Assembly: GCF_002289565.1 (NCBI RefSeq)
Contig: NZ_NTFY01000007.1
Coordinates: forward strand, 60,049-124,048
Source: Rhodopirellula sp. SM50
GTDB taxonomy: Bacteria; Planctomycetota; Planctomycetia; Pirellulales; Pirellulaceae
Length of the DNA: 64,000 nucleotides
Reading direction: 5' to 3'
Shown here: positions 44,542 through 55,989 of the stretch, one piece after another
Layout of the letters: each line of letters opens with the position of its first letter
Position numbering within the stretch: the stretch's first letter is position 1
Program-made: the position numbers and the translations under genes
The notes under the pieces: model-generated
What the model was told of the DNA's origin: nothing
The model's database searches: none
Seen by the model: only the letters and a program-made list of their open reading frames with translations

Positions 44542-47500
44542 GTGATTGCAGAAATTTGTTCGCCGCGTCGTTGCGTTTTCTTCGTTTGCACCCTGGTTTT
44601 CGCCTTGATTCACCCCGGGAAACCTCCCGCCCGGGCGCAGGATCCAGATCCGACAGAACAGACGAGGGTGTCCGAACAAGAGCGCGCGACCGCCGAAAAG
44701 TTTCTGCAGGTGCTGCTGCGCCGCCCACGACCGGGGACGGCGTTGGACCGGGTCTACGGATTCCACGTCCAAAACGGGACGCTGGACGAATTCATCGCCT
44801 CGCTCGATGTCCCCGATGATGCCCCAAACGCTGGCGGGCAGCGGATGATTCTGGGTTTGTTGCAGGCTCAGCGCGGCCGCCAGGCACTCGCCGCGGAGGC
44901 CTTTGCCGAAGCCGAATCCCTGCTGGGCGATGACTACGCCAGCAGCTACTTCCTGGGGCGATCGCTACTCGCGGTCGGCCAGACGGAGAAAGCGGCCGCG
45001 GCACTGGAGCGGGCGATCGAGCGAAAACCCGCTCGCAACGAAGCGCTACCGATCTTCACTGAACTGGGTCGGATCTACAGCCGCGCCGGACAAAACGAAA
45101 AGGCGCTTGAGGTTTGGCAAAAACTGGAGGCATTGTTTCCAGGTGACACACGGGTCGGCAGCCAGATCGCCAGCACGCTGGCCGACGAAGGCAACGTCCA
45201 AGCAGCCCTGCAGCGATTCGAGCGTCTGTCCAAGTCAGCGCGGAAAGACGACGAGAAGATCGCGTTCGCGGTCCAGGCCGCCGAAATGCGACGTCGACTC
45301 GGGCAGACCGAACAGTGCACCGAGGCGCTGGAAGCCATCCTGGCAAGGCTCCGCCCGGGCAGCTGGCTGTACAGCGATGTCCGCAACCGGATCGAACAAG
45401 GGTTCCTGAAATCCGGTGATTACGACGCTTTGGCAAACTACTACAAACAAAAGCTTGCCGACTCGCCCGATGATCTCGCGCTGCAGGTTCGACTGGGACG
45501 GATCCTGGTTTCCGCGCAACGCATCGATGAAGCGGCCGCGACGTTGAGCAAGGCAGTCGAACGCGCCCCCGACGACGCCGACGTGCGATTGGCGCTGATC
45601 GATGTCTTGGTCAACAAGGCCGACATGGCCGCCGCGGCCGATCAATTCGAACAGCTTGCCGAACAAGATCCCGACAACCCCGACTACTTGCTTCGCTGGG
45701 GACAGATACTGCTGGAAGACGACACGCGGCCACTGGCGGCGCGACGAAACGCCGCCGCCGTGGTGTGGCAACGGTTGGCCGATCGCCGCGGTGATGACGC
45801 CGTCACGCTGTCCCAGATCGCCGATCGGATGCGTGGAATCGATCGTAAACAAGACGCCATCGGGCTGTACCAGCAAGCCATCCAAGTGGAACCCGATTCA
45901 CCACAGTATCGAGAGTACCTGGGAGAATACCTTTATCGATTGGACCGAAAAGACGAAGCGATTGAGACCTGGAATTCGATCGCCGAGGGTGATCGCCGCA
46001 GCCGTGACTCACTGGTCCGCCTCGCCGAAATCTTCGCCACCTTCAAAGCAGACGAACGGTCCCTGACGGCTTGGCGAGAGGCTTCGGAACGGGATCTGAC
46101 GTTTCCCCAAGAGTTGCGGTTCGCGCAAAAACTGCGCGACGCCAAACAATACGACGAAGCGATCTCTCGACTCGACGCGGCGGCGAACATCGCCGAGACG
46201 CCCGACGAGCAGGAACAGCTACTGAAGGATCGGATCGCGACGTATCAGCAAGCCGGAACACTGGACCAACAAATCGCACTGCGACAAGCCGCCGAGCGGT
46301 CCGTCGAAAACTTGCGAACCCTGGCCATGATGCATGCCGCAGCGGGCCAATTGGCCGATGCCGAGGCGGCGATCCGCGGCGCGATCGAACAACAACCCGA
46401 TGACCCGAACGTGTTGTTGGTCGCCGCGGAAATCTCCGAACGCCAGAATCGTTTCGCCGATGCCGCGGCAACCTTTCAGAAACTGGCTCGCGTCGACGTT
46501 CGCTTTCAGACCAACTATCTGCAACGCGTCGCGGATCTACAGATGCGATTAGGCCAGGTCGAGCAAGCGATGCAGACCTGTGACGCGTTGATCGACGCCA
46601 ATCCGGCAAGCCCGGAATCGTACCAGTTTCTGGCGCGGCTGGCCTTGCGAGCCGGACGTGACGACCAGGCCTTCACGGCGCTGCGGCGTGCGATGAACGT
46701 CGCACCACGTGACAACGGGCCACGCCGCATGCTCGCGTCGGCCTTCGCGGACCGCTACCGCACCGAAGAAGCGGTTGAGCTGTATTGGCAAGCGATGCGG
46801 TACGAATCCGAAGCGGACGCCCGCATCGCGTTGGTCAAACGATTGGCGCCACTCTACGACCGCCAGAACGAGATGGACGCGTTGATCGAGCGGATCGACC
46901 AAATGGTACGCGACGACGCCGACGAGCGTACGGTCCAACTGATGATCGCCGCGGCGCACGAAGCGGTCCGGGATTACGGAGCCGCGCGACAAGCCATCGA
47001 TCGTCTGCTGGCCGGCCAGCCGCGTGATGTCTCGCTTCTCGAAACGATGGTCCGCTTGAGCGACGCGGCCGACGAGGTCGTGGTGGCCGCCGAATTTCAA
47101 GAACGCATCGTCGCGATCGCCGACACACCCGAAAACCGTTTCAAACTGGTTCAACTGCAGCTTGACGCCGGCATGATCGACATCCAGTCGGCGCTTAGCG
47201 ACCGTATCTCGCTGGCCGCCGATCCAACCCGGTTGGGATCGATGATCCGTTCGGCGGTTCGTCGGGGTGATCGGTCGACGGCGATCGCGATCTGCGAAGA
47301 AGCTGTCCGGCGGGACCCCGGATTGTGGGACGTCAAACTGATGCTCGCCCAGTTGTTGCTTTACGAACGAGGTGACGATGAAACACTAGACGGCGACGAA
47401 GCAATTTACCCTGCGCCGCACCGCCGCGCGATCGAACTGGCCGGCGAGATTCGTCAGTTGGATCTGCCACTGGACGCGTTACCGCCGGCGGCAAGAACGC

Positions 47501-50500
47501 GGACCACCGGCACATCAACCAGCACGTCGCGTCCACCAGGTTACGCCACCAGTCCGAGTCGTTGGACGGGCAGCTCCTACACGTTGGCGCGAAACTATCG
47601 CGTCGGCCGCTATGCGAGCAGCAATTATTCCAGCATGTCATCGAGTTACTCGACCATCGACCCATCCTCGTTCGGGCACGCACGGGTCCTAGCCGCCGCC
47701 GTGGAAATGGTCGCGATCGCCAAACGTTTTCCGACCGATGAAGCGAAAGCGAAAATCGATGCCTTGATCGAACAAACCGTTGCACTTCCAGCGGTCGACC
47801 AAATCGAAGACGCCAACCTGATTTGGGAGCACCGGGCACTCCAGTCGATTGCGGGTTCGGTGGCCTCGACCACAACATCCAGACCAGCAAGTGGTGATGA
47901 CAAAGCACTCACTGAAAAGCTGAATTGGCGACTGGCGGAACTGGACCCTAAGGAGGGAGCGGTCTCGCTGCGCAGCATGTTGATTGGAAAGATCCGCTCG
48001 GCTGCGCAAAACGAATCCAGCAGCGACGACAACGCGGCGCCCGCCGACACGGACAGCACGTTGACTGAGAAGCAGTTGCAGCTCGTACTGGATCTGTACG
48101 AACAAGCACAGGTCGACGCTGCGGCAAGCGGCAACACCGGCAGATCCACCCCATGGTCGACGCTTGCGGATTATCGCGTCATCCTATCAAGCCACTTCAA
48201 CGCCGTGGGTGACACGCCGCGGGCGAAACAATACGCCTTGCAAGCGCCGCCAGCGGACGCATCGCTGAACGAGCTCTTGAGCGCGATGTCGTACTACTTA
48301 AACCTCAATCAAGTCGACCAGGCTGAGGCCTTGGTGGAACGGTTGATGCCCGCGGTGCGTGACGACACGACTGGGAAATCAGTGACGTGGAGTACCGTCA
48401 CGGGGACGGCCGGCCATCTGGTGATGTCCGGACCACACGGCTCCGACTTTGTCGAGCGTCATCGCATGGCGATCCTCGACGCGGTGCTCGCCCAAGCGAT
48501 CGAGCACAATAGCGTCTCCGCGCGGCGCAGCACCACCCTGTCCAACGGAACCCTCAGCACGTACGTCCGAAGTTCGCAGAACAGCTACTATTCGTTCCAG
48601 GTCAAAGCCCCCCTGTCGTTGCAACTGTTGAACCAACAAATCATCAACGAGCTTTCCAGCCTGATGCCCAGCTCGGAAAGCAACGGCCAGCCCCGTGGTA
48701 TCCACGTGAGCGACGAGGTGATTGCCCACTTGGATCGACCGCTCGCGGGAGCCCCGGTGCAAGAACAAAAAGCACGCCGTGTTTTGGCCGCGTTCGCCTG
48801 CTGGTGGACGAAGCGTCCGGAGGAATGCTATGCGCGACTCAGCCAGCTTTGCCGCGAGTTCCCCGATGACGTCGACTTGCGAATCGAGCAGGCCCGGCTT
48901 GCCAGTGAGCTTGCCCAACCGCGCGTCGCTTTGGAGACGCTCGACTCGTTCGATCCGCTCGACAGCGGGATGCTGGTTCGTAAAGAAATGGCGGCGTTGA
49001 ACTTGGCGTCGCAACTCGGCGATGTAGAACGCGCCAAGCAGGCCGCCGAACGGCTGTTCGGGTTGCGGATGGATACCCGGACTCAGTTGGCCTTGGCCGA
49101 TCAGCTCCGTCGACTGGGGATGAATGACAAGGCCACCGCGGTGTTGCGGCGTCTACGCGGTGGGCGTGCCCGCGATGAGCGAACCGAATTGGAAATCGCG
49201 AACGCGTTTTTGGCCAATGACGACCAGGAGGCCGCTGCGGAGGTCGCCTACACCGTGCTACGGAAGCTGAACAGCGGTCGCGGATCCTCCAGCAATTCGG
49301 CGTACTACCGGCGACAAGCCGTTTCCATTCTGAAAAACGCCAAACGCCTTGACCCGCTGATTGAACAAGCAAAACGACGCGTTGCTGCGGCCCCCGCCTC
49401 GGTGCGTGCCAGGATGGAATTGGCCGAACTGTACACCGCCGCGGGCAAGCAACGGGACGCCGAGGCGTTGTGGGGTGAGATTGCGAAGTCCAAACCGAAC
49501 GATCCGAACCAATTGCTCGCGCGGGCGGGTGCACTCTACAAAGCCAACCAATTCACGAAGTCGGCAGAGTTGTACCTGGACGCATTTGAAAAGGAGCCGC
49601 AACTGCTGAACCGGCATGTCTACGAGATGACCCGCGCAGTGGAACGGAGTAACGATTTCGATCCGATGTACGAGCGATTGCTGAAGTTCGATCCCGAAGC
49701 CATCCAAAGCTACCGACTCGACACGCTGCTGAACGTCGGGCGACGCAAACCCTTCACCGACGCCAAGCGGAAATTCGTCGCCCATGCCTTGAAGAACTCG
49801 CAGTTCAAACGAGACTTCTATCGGTACATCGATGCGATCCCGGTTCCGGACCGGAAGAAGATTCCTGAAATCCGCCAGGCCATGATTGATGTCATCTGTG
49901 GCGACGATGCGTTTAAGACGGGATCGACGACGTGGCGGGTGACCAGTCGCTCGTCCGGCGGAACGGCAAACGGTCCGTTGAAAGACATCTTGACGTTGCT
50001 CCGAAGCGACGACGAGGCGCGGGAGCGATTCGATGAAGCCGCCAAGCAGGCGCTGCAAGACAAGACGCTCGCCCCCTCGTCGCAGTTCTTGTCGGCGCTG
50101 GTGGACGTGGCCGACGATGCCAAACGTGACGCGGCCGTCGAGTCGATCCGTGAATTGATCCACTCCGACGCGGTCGTCGCGGCAAAGGGTGCCGACACGT
50201 TGGCGATCAGCGGCGGATTGTTGTGGCAAGGCGGCCAAGTGCTGGAGTCGATTTCCGAGATCGAAGACAAGACATCGTTGCTGGTTTCGATCTATCAGGC
50301 CGCCGCGGTCGATCCGGGTGTCTCCAGGACGGACATGCGGTTTTCCGTCGGCGCGCGACTGGTCAACGCCCTGGCAAAGGATGGCCAAAAGGCCCGGGCC
50401 CGAAACGTCTTGCTCGATGCCTACGCCAAAACGGACCATTCGGCCGAGGACCAATACAACCCCGGCTACGGCGACTACCAAGAGATCCAAGCCTATCAAT

Positions 50501-52326
50501 CGATCGCCGAAAAATTGAATGAGATCGGGTTTCCGATCGACGCGTGGATCATCTTTGAACAATTGGTCGCGAGCCCGGAACGGTTCGCCAACGCCAAACG
50601 CTGGGGCGGCGGCCTGTCGATCGAGGATGCGAAAAAGGCAACCGAGCAGGTACAGAAAAAAATCACACCCGAGTCGTCGGCCGAGTACCTGGACGTTCGC
50701 CGTGAATCACTCGACGCCCCCCACGATGACTTGGCCATCCGATTGCTGGATCTGCCGCTGGAGATGGTGCTCATCGTCGACGCCGAACCGGGGTTGCAAA
50801 TCGCCATCGATTCGGCATCCCAAACCGACCCGGGCCGCGAGACACTCGAAGCGTTTTACCAGTCGTTGGAATCACTTTCGGCGAAACGATCGAAAGATTG
50901 GTCGATTCCCGCGGCACAGCTGTTGGTCGCGATGAAGATTCGCCCGGACGACGTGGATGGCTTGCATGACACGTTGAACGAACGCTTGCCCGAGGTCGCA
51001 ACGATTCGTGAAGCAATGGACACGCCCCAAGCCGCCACGCTGGAACCGCTGACGGGATTGTTCGTCGTTGCATCGGCCGCATCGACAAGTGACTCCGCCG
51101 CGGCCGAAAGAATCAGCAAGAACGTCGGCAACTACCTTCGCGTTTTGGCGAGCTCGCTAAAGAAACCCGGCCTCGATCTCGCGGTCGCCTCGCTGGGTGG
51201 GGATGACGCATCGCTTGCGGCGCTGTTGGATTCGATCGAGACGTCATCGGAGTCGGGGGCATCACTGATGAAGCCTCAACTCAATGCGTGTTTGAGAATT
51301 GCGACGATGGTCGCCAAACGCGGTGACATCCGAATTTCGGCCAGGGCGTTGAAACTGGCGCTGCAAAACGGGCCGCCGATCAACTCCATTGGCAATGGAA
51401 CCGACGCGTTCGCGATCAATACCAATCAAAACGCTTCTTCCCCCGCCGTCGATGACGGCGTCCATGAACTGACACCGCGATTGTTGGAATTGGTTGATTT
51501 GTATTCCGATCTGACGGGAGAGAAATTGGGGCGGCGTGAACCGAACGCCGACCTGACATTGGACGCCGATGAAATGGATCAAGCGATGTGGCAAGCGCTC
51601 GATCAAGCGTTGCGTGCGGTCGTCTTACCGAGCGGTCAGCCGGGTATGGTCTATCCGTATGCCAAGCGAATCGCGTCTCGCACCAGCTACGACAATTATT
51701 CCAGCAACGACGACCTCCGCCCCCACTCGGTCTCGATCGCGATGGCCCGCGTCGCCGCGATCGCCGGCACCTCGGACACGCTGCTGGACTTGATTGCGTC
51801 ACGGCTCGAGTCCGCGGCCGACAAGAAGGAGGCGGCCTCCGTCCTGGTCGATGCGGCATTGGCGAGTGTGGACCAAGGCGAGAGTGGTGCAGCTGCACTG
51901 ACCGAAGCGTTGGAGCGTTTTTCCGAGTCCGTCGACGCGATCCTGCCGAGCGCCGAAGCGCCGGCAACCGAGCCCGAACAGTTGTCGACGATTTCAGGCC
52001 AGATTCAACAAGAATCGTATCAGAAGAGTGACATCGTTGATCTGATGGTCCGCACGCTGGCCCCCCTGATCGCGGCGACCGACGGCGTCACGGAGGAGCA
52101 TCGGGCCAAGGCAGCGGAGTTGTTCGAGAGAACGGAGCGTTTGATCCAATCGGACAGCTACACGACCAACCGGCATCGCGAAATCGCCCGGCGGATTCGC
52201 GAGAAGGTTCTGTCAGGGGCCGAGAAACCAGATGGTCACTCGGATGTGCAGCAGGCCGACTCAGAAACCGTGTTGGGGCAGCAATTCGATGCGATCAAAC
52301 GATGGTTTTTGGGCGGTGGTGGTTGA
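44542..52326 (+). CDS. Very large exported TPR-repeat protein
   Basis: A 2594-residue protein with a signal peptide (CVFFVCTLVFALIHPGKPPARAQ). From about residue 60 to 950 it is a run of tetratricopeptide repeats (e.g. AEAESLLGDDYASSYFLGRSLLAVGQTEKAAAALERAIERKP), normally a protein-binding superhelix. A Ser/Thr/Tyr-rich linker (about 985-1040, RTTGTSTSTSRPPGYATSPS) and a long second helical half with further TPR-like repeats (about 1430-1700) follow. The C-terminus shows no anchor. The GTG start at 44542 has GGGAGA upstream. Single-gene giant TPR proteins occur in many planctomycetes without known function; a periplasmic scaffold is a reasonable inference. Confidence 0.9.
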   Translation: MIAEICSPRRCVFFVCTLVFALIHPGKPPARAQDPDPTEQTRVSEQERATAEKFLQVLLRRPRPGTALDRVYGFHVQNGTLDEFIASLDVPDDAPNAGGQRMILGLLQAQRGRQALAAEAFAEAESLLGDDYASSYFLGRSLLAVGQTEKAAAALERAIERKPARNEALPIFTELGRIYSRAGQNEKALEVWQKLEALFPGDTRVGSQIASTLADEGNVQAALQRFERLSKSARKDDEKIAFAVQAAEMRRRLGQTEQCTEALEAILARLRPGSWLYSDVRNRIEQGFLKSGDYDALANYYKQKLADSPDDLALQVRLGRILVSAQRIDEAAATLSKAVERAPDDADVRLALIDVLVNKADMAAAADQFEQLAEQDPDNPDYLLRWGQILLEDDTRPLAARRNAAAVVWQRLADRRGDDAVTLSQIADRMRGIDRKQDAIGLYQQAIQVEPDSPQYREYLGEYLYRLDRKDEAIETWNSIAEGDRRSRDSLVRLAEIFATFKADERSLTAWREASERDLTFPQELRFAQKLRDAKQYDEAISRLDAAANIAETPDEQEQLLKDRIATYQQAGTLDQQIALRQAAERSVENLRTLAMMHAAAGQLADAEAAIRGAIEQQPDDPNVLLVAAEISERQNRFADAAATFQKLARVDVRFQTNYLQRVADLQMRLGQVEQAMQTCDALIDANPASPESYQFLARLALRAGRDDQAFTALRRAMNVAPRDNGPRRMLASAFADRYRTEEAVELYWQAMRYESEADARIALVKRLAPLYDRQNEMDALIERIDQMVRDDADERTVQLMIAAAHEAVRDYGAARQAIDRLLAGQPRDVSLLETMVRLSDAADEVVVAAEFQERIVAIADTPENRFKLVQLQLDAGMIDIQSALSDRISLAADPTRLGSMIRSAVRRGDRSTAIAICEEAVRRDPGLWDVKLMLAQLLLYERGDDETLDGDEAIYPAPHRRAIELAGEIRQLDLPLDALPPAARTRTTGTSTSTSRPPGYATSPSRWTGSSYTLARNYRVGRYASSNYSSMSSSYSTIDPSSFGHARVLAAAVEMVAIAKRFPTDEAKAKIDALIEQTVALPAVDQIEDANLIWEHRALQSIAGSVASTTTSRPASGDDKALTEKLNWRLAELDPKEGAVSLRSMLIGKIRSAAQNESSSDDNAAPADTDSTLTEKQLQLVLDLYEQAQVDAAASGNTGRSTPWSTLADYRVILSSHFNAVGDTPRAKQYALQAPPADASLNELLSAMSYYLNLNQVDQAEALVERLMPAVRDDTTGKSVTWSTVTGTAGHLVMSGPHGSDFVERHRMAILDAVLAQAIEHNSVSARRSTTLSNGTLSTYVRSSQNSYYSFQVKAPLSLQLLNQQIINELSSLMPSSESNGQPRGIHVSDEVIAHLDRPLAGAPVQEQKARRVLAAFACWWTKRPEECYARLSQLCREFPDDVDLRIEQARLASELAQPRVALETLDSFDPLDSGMLVRKEMAALNLASQLGDVERAKQAAERLFGLRMDTRTQLALADQLRRLGMNDKATAVLRRLRGGRARDERTELEIANAFLANDDQEAAAEVAYTVLRKLNSGRGSSSNSAYYRRQAVSILKNAKRLDPLIEQAKRRVAAAPASVRARMELAELYTAAGKQRDAEALWGEIAKSKPNDPNQLLARAGALYKANQFTKSAELYLDAFEKEPQLLNRHVYEMTRAVERSNDFDPMYERLLKFDPEAIQSYRLDTLLNVGRRKPFTDAKRKFVAHALKNSQFKRDFYRYIDAIPVPDRKKIPEIRQAMIDVICGDDAFKTGSTTWRVTSRSSGGTANGPLKDILTLLRSDDEARERFDEAAKQALQDKTLAPSSQFLSALVDVADDAKRDAAVESIRELIHSDAVVAAKGADTLAISGGLLWQGGQVLESISEIEDKTSLLVSIYQAAAVDPGVSRTDMRFSVGARLVNALAKDGQKARARNVLLDAYAKTDHSAEDQYNPGYGDYQEIQAYQSIAEKLNEIGFPIDAWIIFEQLVASPERFANAKRWGGGLSIEDAKKATEQVQKKITPESSAEYLDVRRESLDAPHDDLAIRLLDLPLEMVLIVDAEPGLQIAIDSASQTDPGRETLEAFYQSLESLSAKRSKDWSIPAAQLLVAMKIRPDDVDGLHDTLNERLPEVATIREAMDTPQAATLEPLTGLFVVASAASTSDSAAAERISKNVGNYLRVLASSLKKPGLDLAVASLGGDDASLAALLDSIETSSESGASLMKPQLNACLRIATMVAKRGDIRISARALKLALQNGPPINSIGNGTDAFAINTNQNASSPAVDDGVHELTPRLLELVDLYSDLTGEKLGRREPNADLTLDADEMDQAMWQALDQALRAVVLPSGQPGMVYPYAKRIASRTSYDNYSSNDDLRPHSVSIAMARVAAIAGTSDTLLDLIASRLESAADKKEAASVLVDAALASVDQGESGAAALTEALERFSESVDAILPSAEAPATEPEQLSTISGQIQQESYQKSDIVDLMVRTLAPLIAATDGVTEEHRAKAAELFERTERLIQSDSYTTNRHREIARRIREKVLSGAEKPDGHSDVQQADSETVLGQQFDAIKRWFLGGGG

Positions 52327-53024
52327 AGGGGAGGCAACGCGGTGACGCATTTTTTAGCGGAACGGCGCGAGCGGGCTGTCGGTTTAATCAGGATCTGCTG
52401 AGTCAATGGTGAGCCGCTGGCCGTAAGGCAACGTCGCTGTGCCCGGCCGCTAATAAGAAATAGAAAGTCACCCTCCCGTGTGCGGGAGGGTCGAGCGGAG
52501 CGAGGGGCATACGCACCAAGTTAAGAAGTCACCCTCCCTGGCAGGGAGGGTCGAGCGCAGCGAGGGGAGGGTCGAACGGTCGTCGCTGAGTGATTCCGAG
52601 CCACATAGCCCCTCCCCGCACCGAGCGCACACTCCTCCGCGACCCTCCCAGGAGGCATCGATTATTTAAGTGAGGGATTTGATCGTGACGCAAGGCGCCA
52701 AGACTTTTGCAGCATGGGCCCTCTCTGGCGTTTGCTTGCTGCGCAAACGCCGTCTCTCCCAGAGGGAGAGAATCTAAATCGGTTGCCAAATCCTGCAGTA
52801 AAAGAATCGACGTCCAGAGGGGGAGAATCTAAATGGGTTGCCAAAAGGCTGCCATTATACAATCGACATCCCAGAGGGAGGGTGACTTCGAGAATGGCAC
52901 GAGTTCCCAAGCCGGGGGCGAAGCGAGCCAGTGTTCTCGGCAATCGCCGGTGATTTCGATACACTCCGTGGCAGGCTGAGTTTTCTTCCCCGCACCGCTT
53001 TCATCCCCGCACCAGGACACGACG
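52327..53024. repeat. Gene-free stretch rich in repeats (families A/B, C and a 55-bp tandem)
   Basis: A left arm of family A at 52355-52372 runs directly into element B-like sequence (52373-52450, with GGATCTGCTGAGTCAATGGT shared with the copy at 60519). Two copies of hairpin C follow at 52467-52508 and 52528-52573. A unit of about 33 bases with AGAATCTAAAT and GGTTGCCAAA is repeated at 52758-52790 and 52813-52845, with a partial third at 52869. The final 130 bases precede purL and show no further feature. Confidence 0.82.
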
Positions 53025-55985
53025 ATGCCGCTGTGGCAGATTGACATTTATCCCGCCGAAAACGAGATCGACCGCGAGGGCGCCCGCACCAGCGAGGAAA
53101 TTCATGAGTTGGGCATCGGTGACGACGTCCCGGTCGTCTTCGCACGCGGTTTTTTGGTCCAGGGTGAAATCGACGGCGAACAGGCGGAACAGATCGCCCA
53201 GACCCTGTTGGCCGACGCGGTGACCGAGCGGACCGTCGTGGCGGTCGCCGGCGATGCGGTGTTGAGCCAGCCGCCGGTCAATTCGAGCGACATTCGACTG
53301 GTCAACGTGTTGCCCAAACCCGGCGTGATGGACCCGGTCGCCGCCAGCACGATCGGTGCCGCCCGCGATTGTGGTTTCGACGTCCAGTCGGTCCGCACGA
53401 TGCGAAAGTATTGGATCAGCGGTGTCGACGAGCCGACTTTCCAAACGATCTGCCGCCGCGCGTTGTCCAACGACTCGATCGAGCAGGTGATCGCCGGGCC
53501 GCTGGAAATGGAGCAACTCGATGTCGGCACGGCCTACGAATTCGAGCTCGTCCGCGTCCCGATTCGCAGCTTGAGCGATGACGAATTGGAAACGCTTTCG
53601 CGCGAAGGCCAGCTGTACTTGACGCTGGTCGAAATGCAGACGATTCGCGACCACTTCGTCGCGCTCGATCGCGATCCGACGGACATCGAACTGGAGACGA
53701 TCGCGCAGACCTGGTCGGAACACTGCAGCCACAAGACGCTGGCCGGTCGCATTCATTACCGCGGGGTCGGCGCCGACGGAACGCCCGGCGGCGACGAGCG
53801 GCAATATGACAATATGCTCAAAGAAACGATCTTTGCGGCGACCCAAACGATCCGCAAGAACTTGGGCGACGACGATTGGTGCGTCAGTGTGTTCAAAGAC
53901 AACGCCGGCGTGGTGACCTTTGACGACCAATTCCATGCCTGTTTCAAAGTCGAAACCCACAATCACCCTTCGGCGTTGGAACCCTACGGCGGTGCGAACA
54001 CGGGCATCGGCGGCGTGATCCGCGATCCGATGGGCACCGGCATGGGCGCCAAACCGGTCTGCAACACCGACGTGTTTTGTTTTGCACCGCCAGACACGCC
54101 TGCCGACCAGTTGCCCCCGGGCGTGCTGCATCCGCGCCGCGTGATGAAAGGCGTCGTCGCTGGGGTCCGTGACTACGGCAACCGAATGGGCATCCCGACC
54201 GTCAACGGCGCGGTCTATTTCGACAAACGCTACTTGGGCAACCCGCTCGTCTATGCCGGCAACGTCGGCATGATCCCCGTCGGCATGGAAGACAAGCAGG
54301 TTCATCCGAACGATCTGATCGTTTCGATCGGCGGGCGCACCGGACGCGACGGCATCCACGGCGCGACGTTCAGTTCGGCGGAATTGACCAGTGAATCGGA
54401 ATCATTGTCCGGCGGCGCCGTCCAAATCGGCAACGCGATCACGGAAAAAATGGTCTTGGATGTCTTGATGCAAGCCCGTGACCGGGGGCTGTACAACGCC
54501 GTAACCGACTGTGGTGCCGGCGGGTTTTCCAGTGCCGTCGGCGAAATGGGCGAGGACGTCGGCGCGGAAGTTTGGCTGGAAAAGGCGCCGCTGAAATATG
54601 ACGGTTTGTCTTACACCGAGATCTGGATTTCCGAAGCCCAAGAACGCATGGTGTTGGCCGTGCCACGCGAAAAGTGGGATGAACTTCGAGAGCTGTGCGA
54701 AAGCGAAGGCGTCGAAGCGGCGATCCTGGGTGAATTCAAACCGACCGGCCAGTTGCATCTGACCTATCACGGCCAAACGGTCGGAAACGTCAGCATGCAG
54801 ATGCTGCACGACGGACGACCGCCGGTGATTCGCGACGCCGTGTACGAACCGCCGGCCGTGGTGCCGCTGGATTTGCCCGCGTCCGCTTCGGCCGAGGCGA
54901 ACCAGCAGACGCTGCTGCAGATCCTGTCCAGTCTGAACGTCGCCAGTAAACACTGGGTGATCCGTCAGTACGACCACGAAGTCCAAGGCGGCAGTGTCGT
55001 CAAACCGCTGGTCGGACCACAGTGCGACGGCCCCGGTGACGCCGCGGTGATCCGCCCGCTGCTGGGCAGCAACCGCGGGCTGGTGATTTCATGCGGGATG
55101 AATCCACACTATGGCGATTTTGACACCTATCACATGGCGGCTTCGGCGATCGATGAAGCGATGCGGAACGCCGTGGCAGTGGGGGCCGACCCCAGCAAGA
55201 TCGCGATCCTGGATAATTTCTGCTGGGGTTACACCGATCGCCCCGAGACGCTCGGTTCCTTGGTGCGTGCGGCGATCGCCTGCCAAGACGTCGCCGTCCA
55301 GCTGGGCACCCCGTTCGTCAGCGGCAAGGACAGCTTGAACAACGAATTCAGCTATTTCGACGACAGCGGTGAAAAGCAAACGATCTCGATTCCGCCGAGT
55401 CTGTTGATCAGCGCGATGGGCCAAATCGCCGACATTTCGCTGGCCGTGACGATGGACGCCAAGGAGTCGGGCAACGCGGTTTTCTTGATCGGGACGACCA
55501 AGGACGAGCTGGGCGGTTCGCATTATTGTCTCAGCCAAGACCGATCCGGCGGTCAGGTGCCGACCGTGGATGTGCCGGTCGCCAAGGCAACGTTTGCCGC
55601 GGTGCACGAAGCGATTTCCGCCCGCCTGCTGCGAGCCTGTCACGACCTCAGCGAGGGCGGACTGGCCGTCGCGGCGACCGAAATGGCGATGGCCGGCGGC
55701 CTGGGAATGCAGCTCGACCTGGATGCCGTCGCTGACATTTCCGCCGCAGGACTCTCCGACGTCTCGCTGTTGTTCAGCGAATCCAATTCGCGGTTCCTGG
55801 TCGAATTGCCGGTGGAGTTGGTGGATCAGTTCACACCAATCTTCTATGCCCACGGCGTTCAGGCGGCCCGAGTAGGTACAATAACCGACGACGGAAAACT
55901 GACCGTCACGCGATCCGGGGCCAACGTGTTGGACATCGAGATCGCGGCAGCGAAAGATGCTTGGCAACGACCACTCGATTGGTAA
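53025..55985 (+). CDS. purL: Phosphoribosylformylglycinamidine synthase, PurL with N-terminal PurS-like region
   Basis: A 986-residue cytoplasmic enzyme of purine synthesis, converting FGAR to FGAM using ATP and ammonia from glutamine. Residues 1-165 hold two PurS-like segments ([31 protein letters not shown]), which in Bacillus are a separate protein. The synthase core follows, with catalytic His233 in [20 protein letters not shown] and [11 protein letters not shown]. The C-terminal AIR-synthase-like half has SGKDSLNNE and [17 protein letters not shown]. The glutaminase PurQ domain is absent and must be encoded elsewhere. It is the first gene of a pair: the ferredoxin-like gene starts 4 bases after its stop. 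Confidence 0.94.
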   Translation: MPLWQIDIYPAENEIDREGARTSEEIHELGIGDDVPVVFARGFLVQGEIDGEQAEQIAQTLLADAVTERTVVAVAGDAVLSQPPVNSSDIRLVNVLPKPGVMDPVAASTIGAARDCGFDVQSVRTMRKYWISGVDEPTFQTICRRALSNDSIEQVIAGPLEMEQLDVGTAYEFELVRVPIRSLSDDELETLSREGQLYLTLVEMQTIRDHFVALDRDPTDIELETIAQTWSEHCSHKTLAGRIHYRGVGADGTPGGDERQYDNMLKETIFAATQTIRKNLGDDDWCVSVFKDNAGVVTFDDQFHACFKVETHNHPSALEPYGGANTGIGGVIRDPMGTGMGAKPVCNTDVFCFAPPDTPADQLPPGVLHPRRVMKGVVAGVRDYGNRMGIPTVNGAVYFDKRYLGNPLVYAGNVGMIPVGMEDKQVHPNDLIVSIGGRTGRDGIHGATFSSAELTSESESLSGGAVQIGNAITEKMVLDVLMQARDRGLYNAVTDCGAGGFSSAVGEMGEDVGAEVWLEKAPLKYDGLSYTEIWISEAQERMVLAVPREKWDELRELCESEGVEAAILGEFKPTGQLHLTYHGQTVGNVSMQMLHDGRPPVIRDAVYEPPAVVPLDLPASASAEANQQTLLQILSSLNVASKHWVIRQYDHEVQGGSVVKPLVGPQCDGPGDAAVIRPLLGSNRGLVISCGMNPHYGDFDTYHMAASAIDEAMRNAVAVGADPSKIAILDNFCWGYTDRPETLGSLVRAAIACQDVAVQLGTPFVSGKDSLNNEFSYFDDSGEKQTISIPPSLLISAMGQIADISLAVTMDAKESGNAVFLIGTTKDELGGSHYCLSQDRSGGQVPTVDVPVAKATFAAVHEAISARLLRACHDLSEGGLAVAATEMAMAGGLGMQLDLDAVADISAAGLSDVSLLFSESNSRFLVELPVELVDQFTPIFYAHGVQAARVGTITDDGKLTVTRSGANVLDIEIAAAKDAWQRPLDW

Positions 55986-55989
55986 ACGG

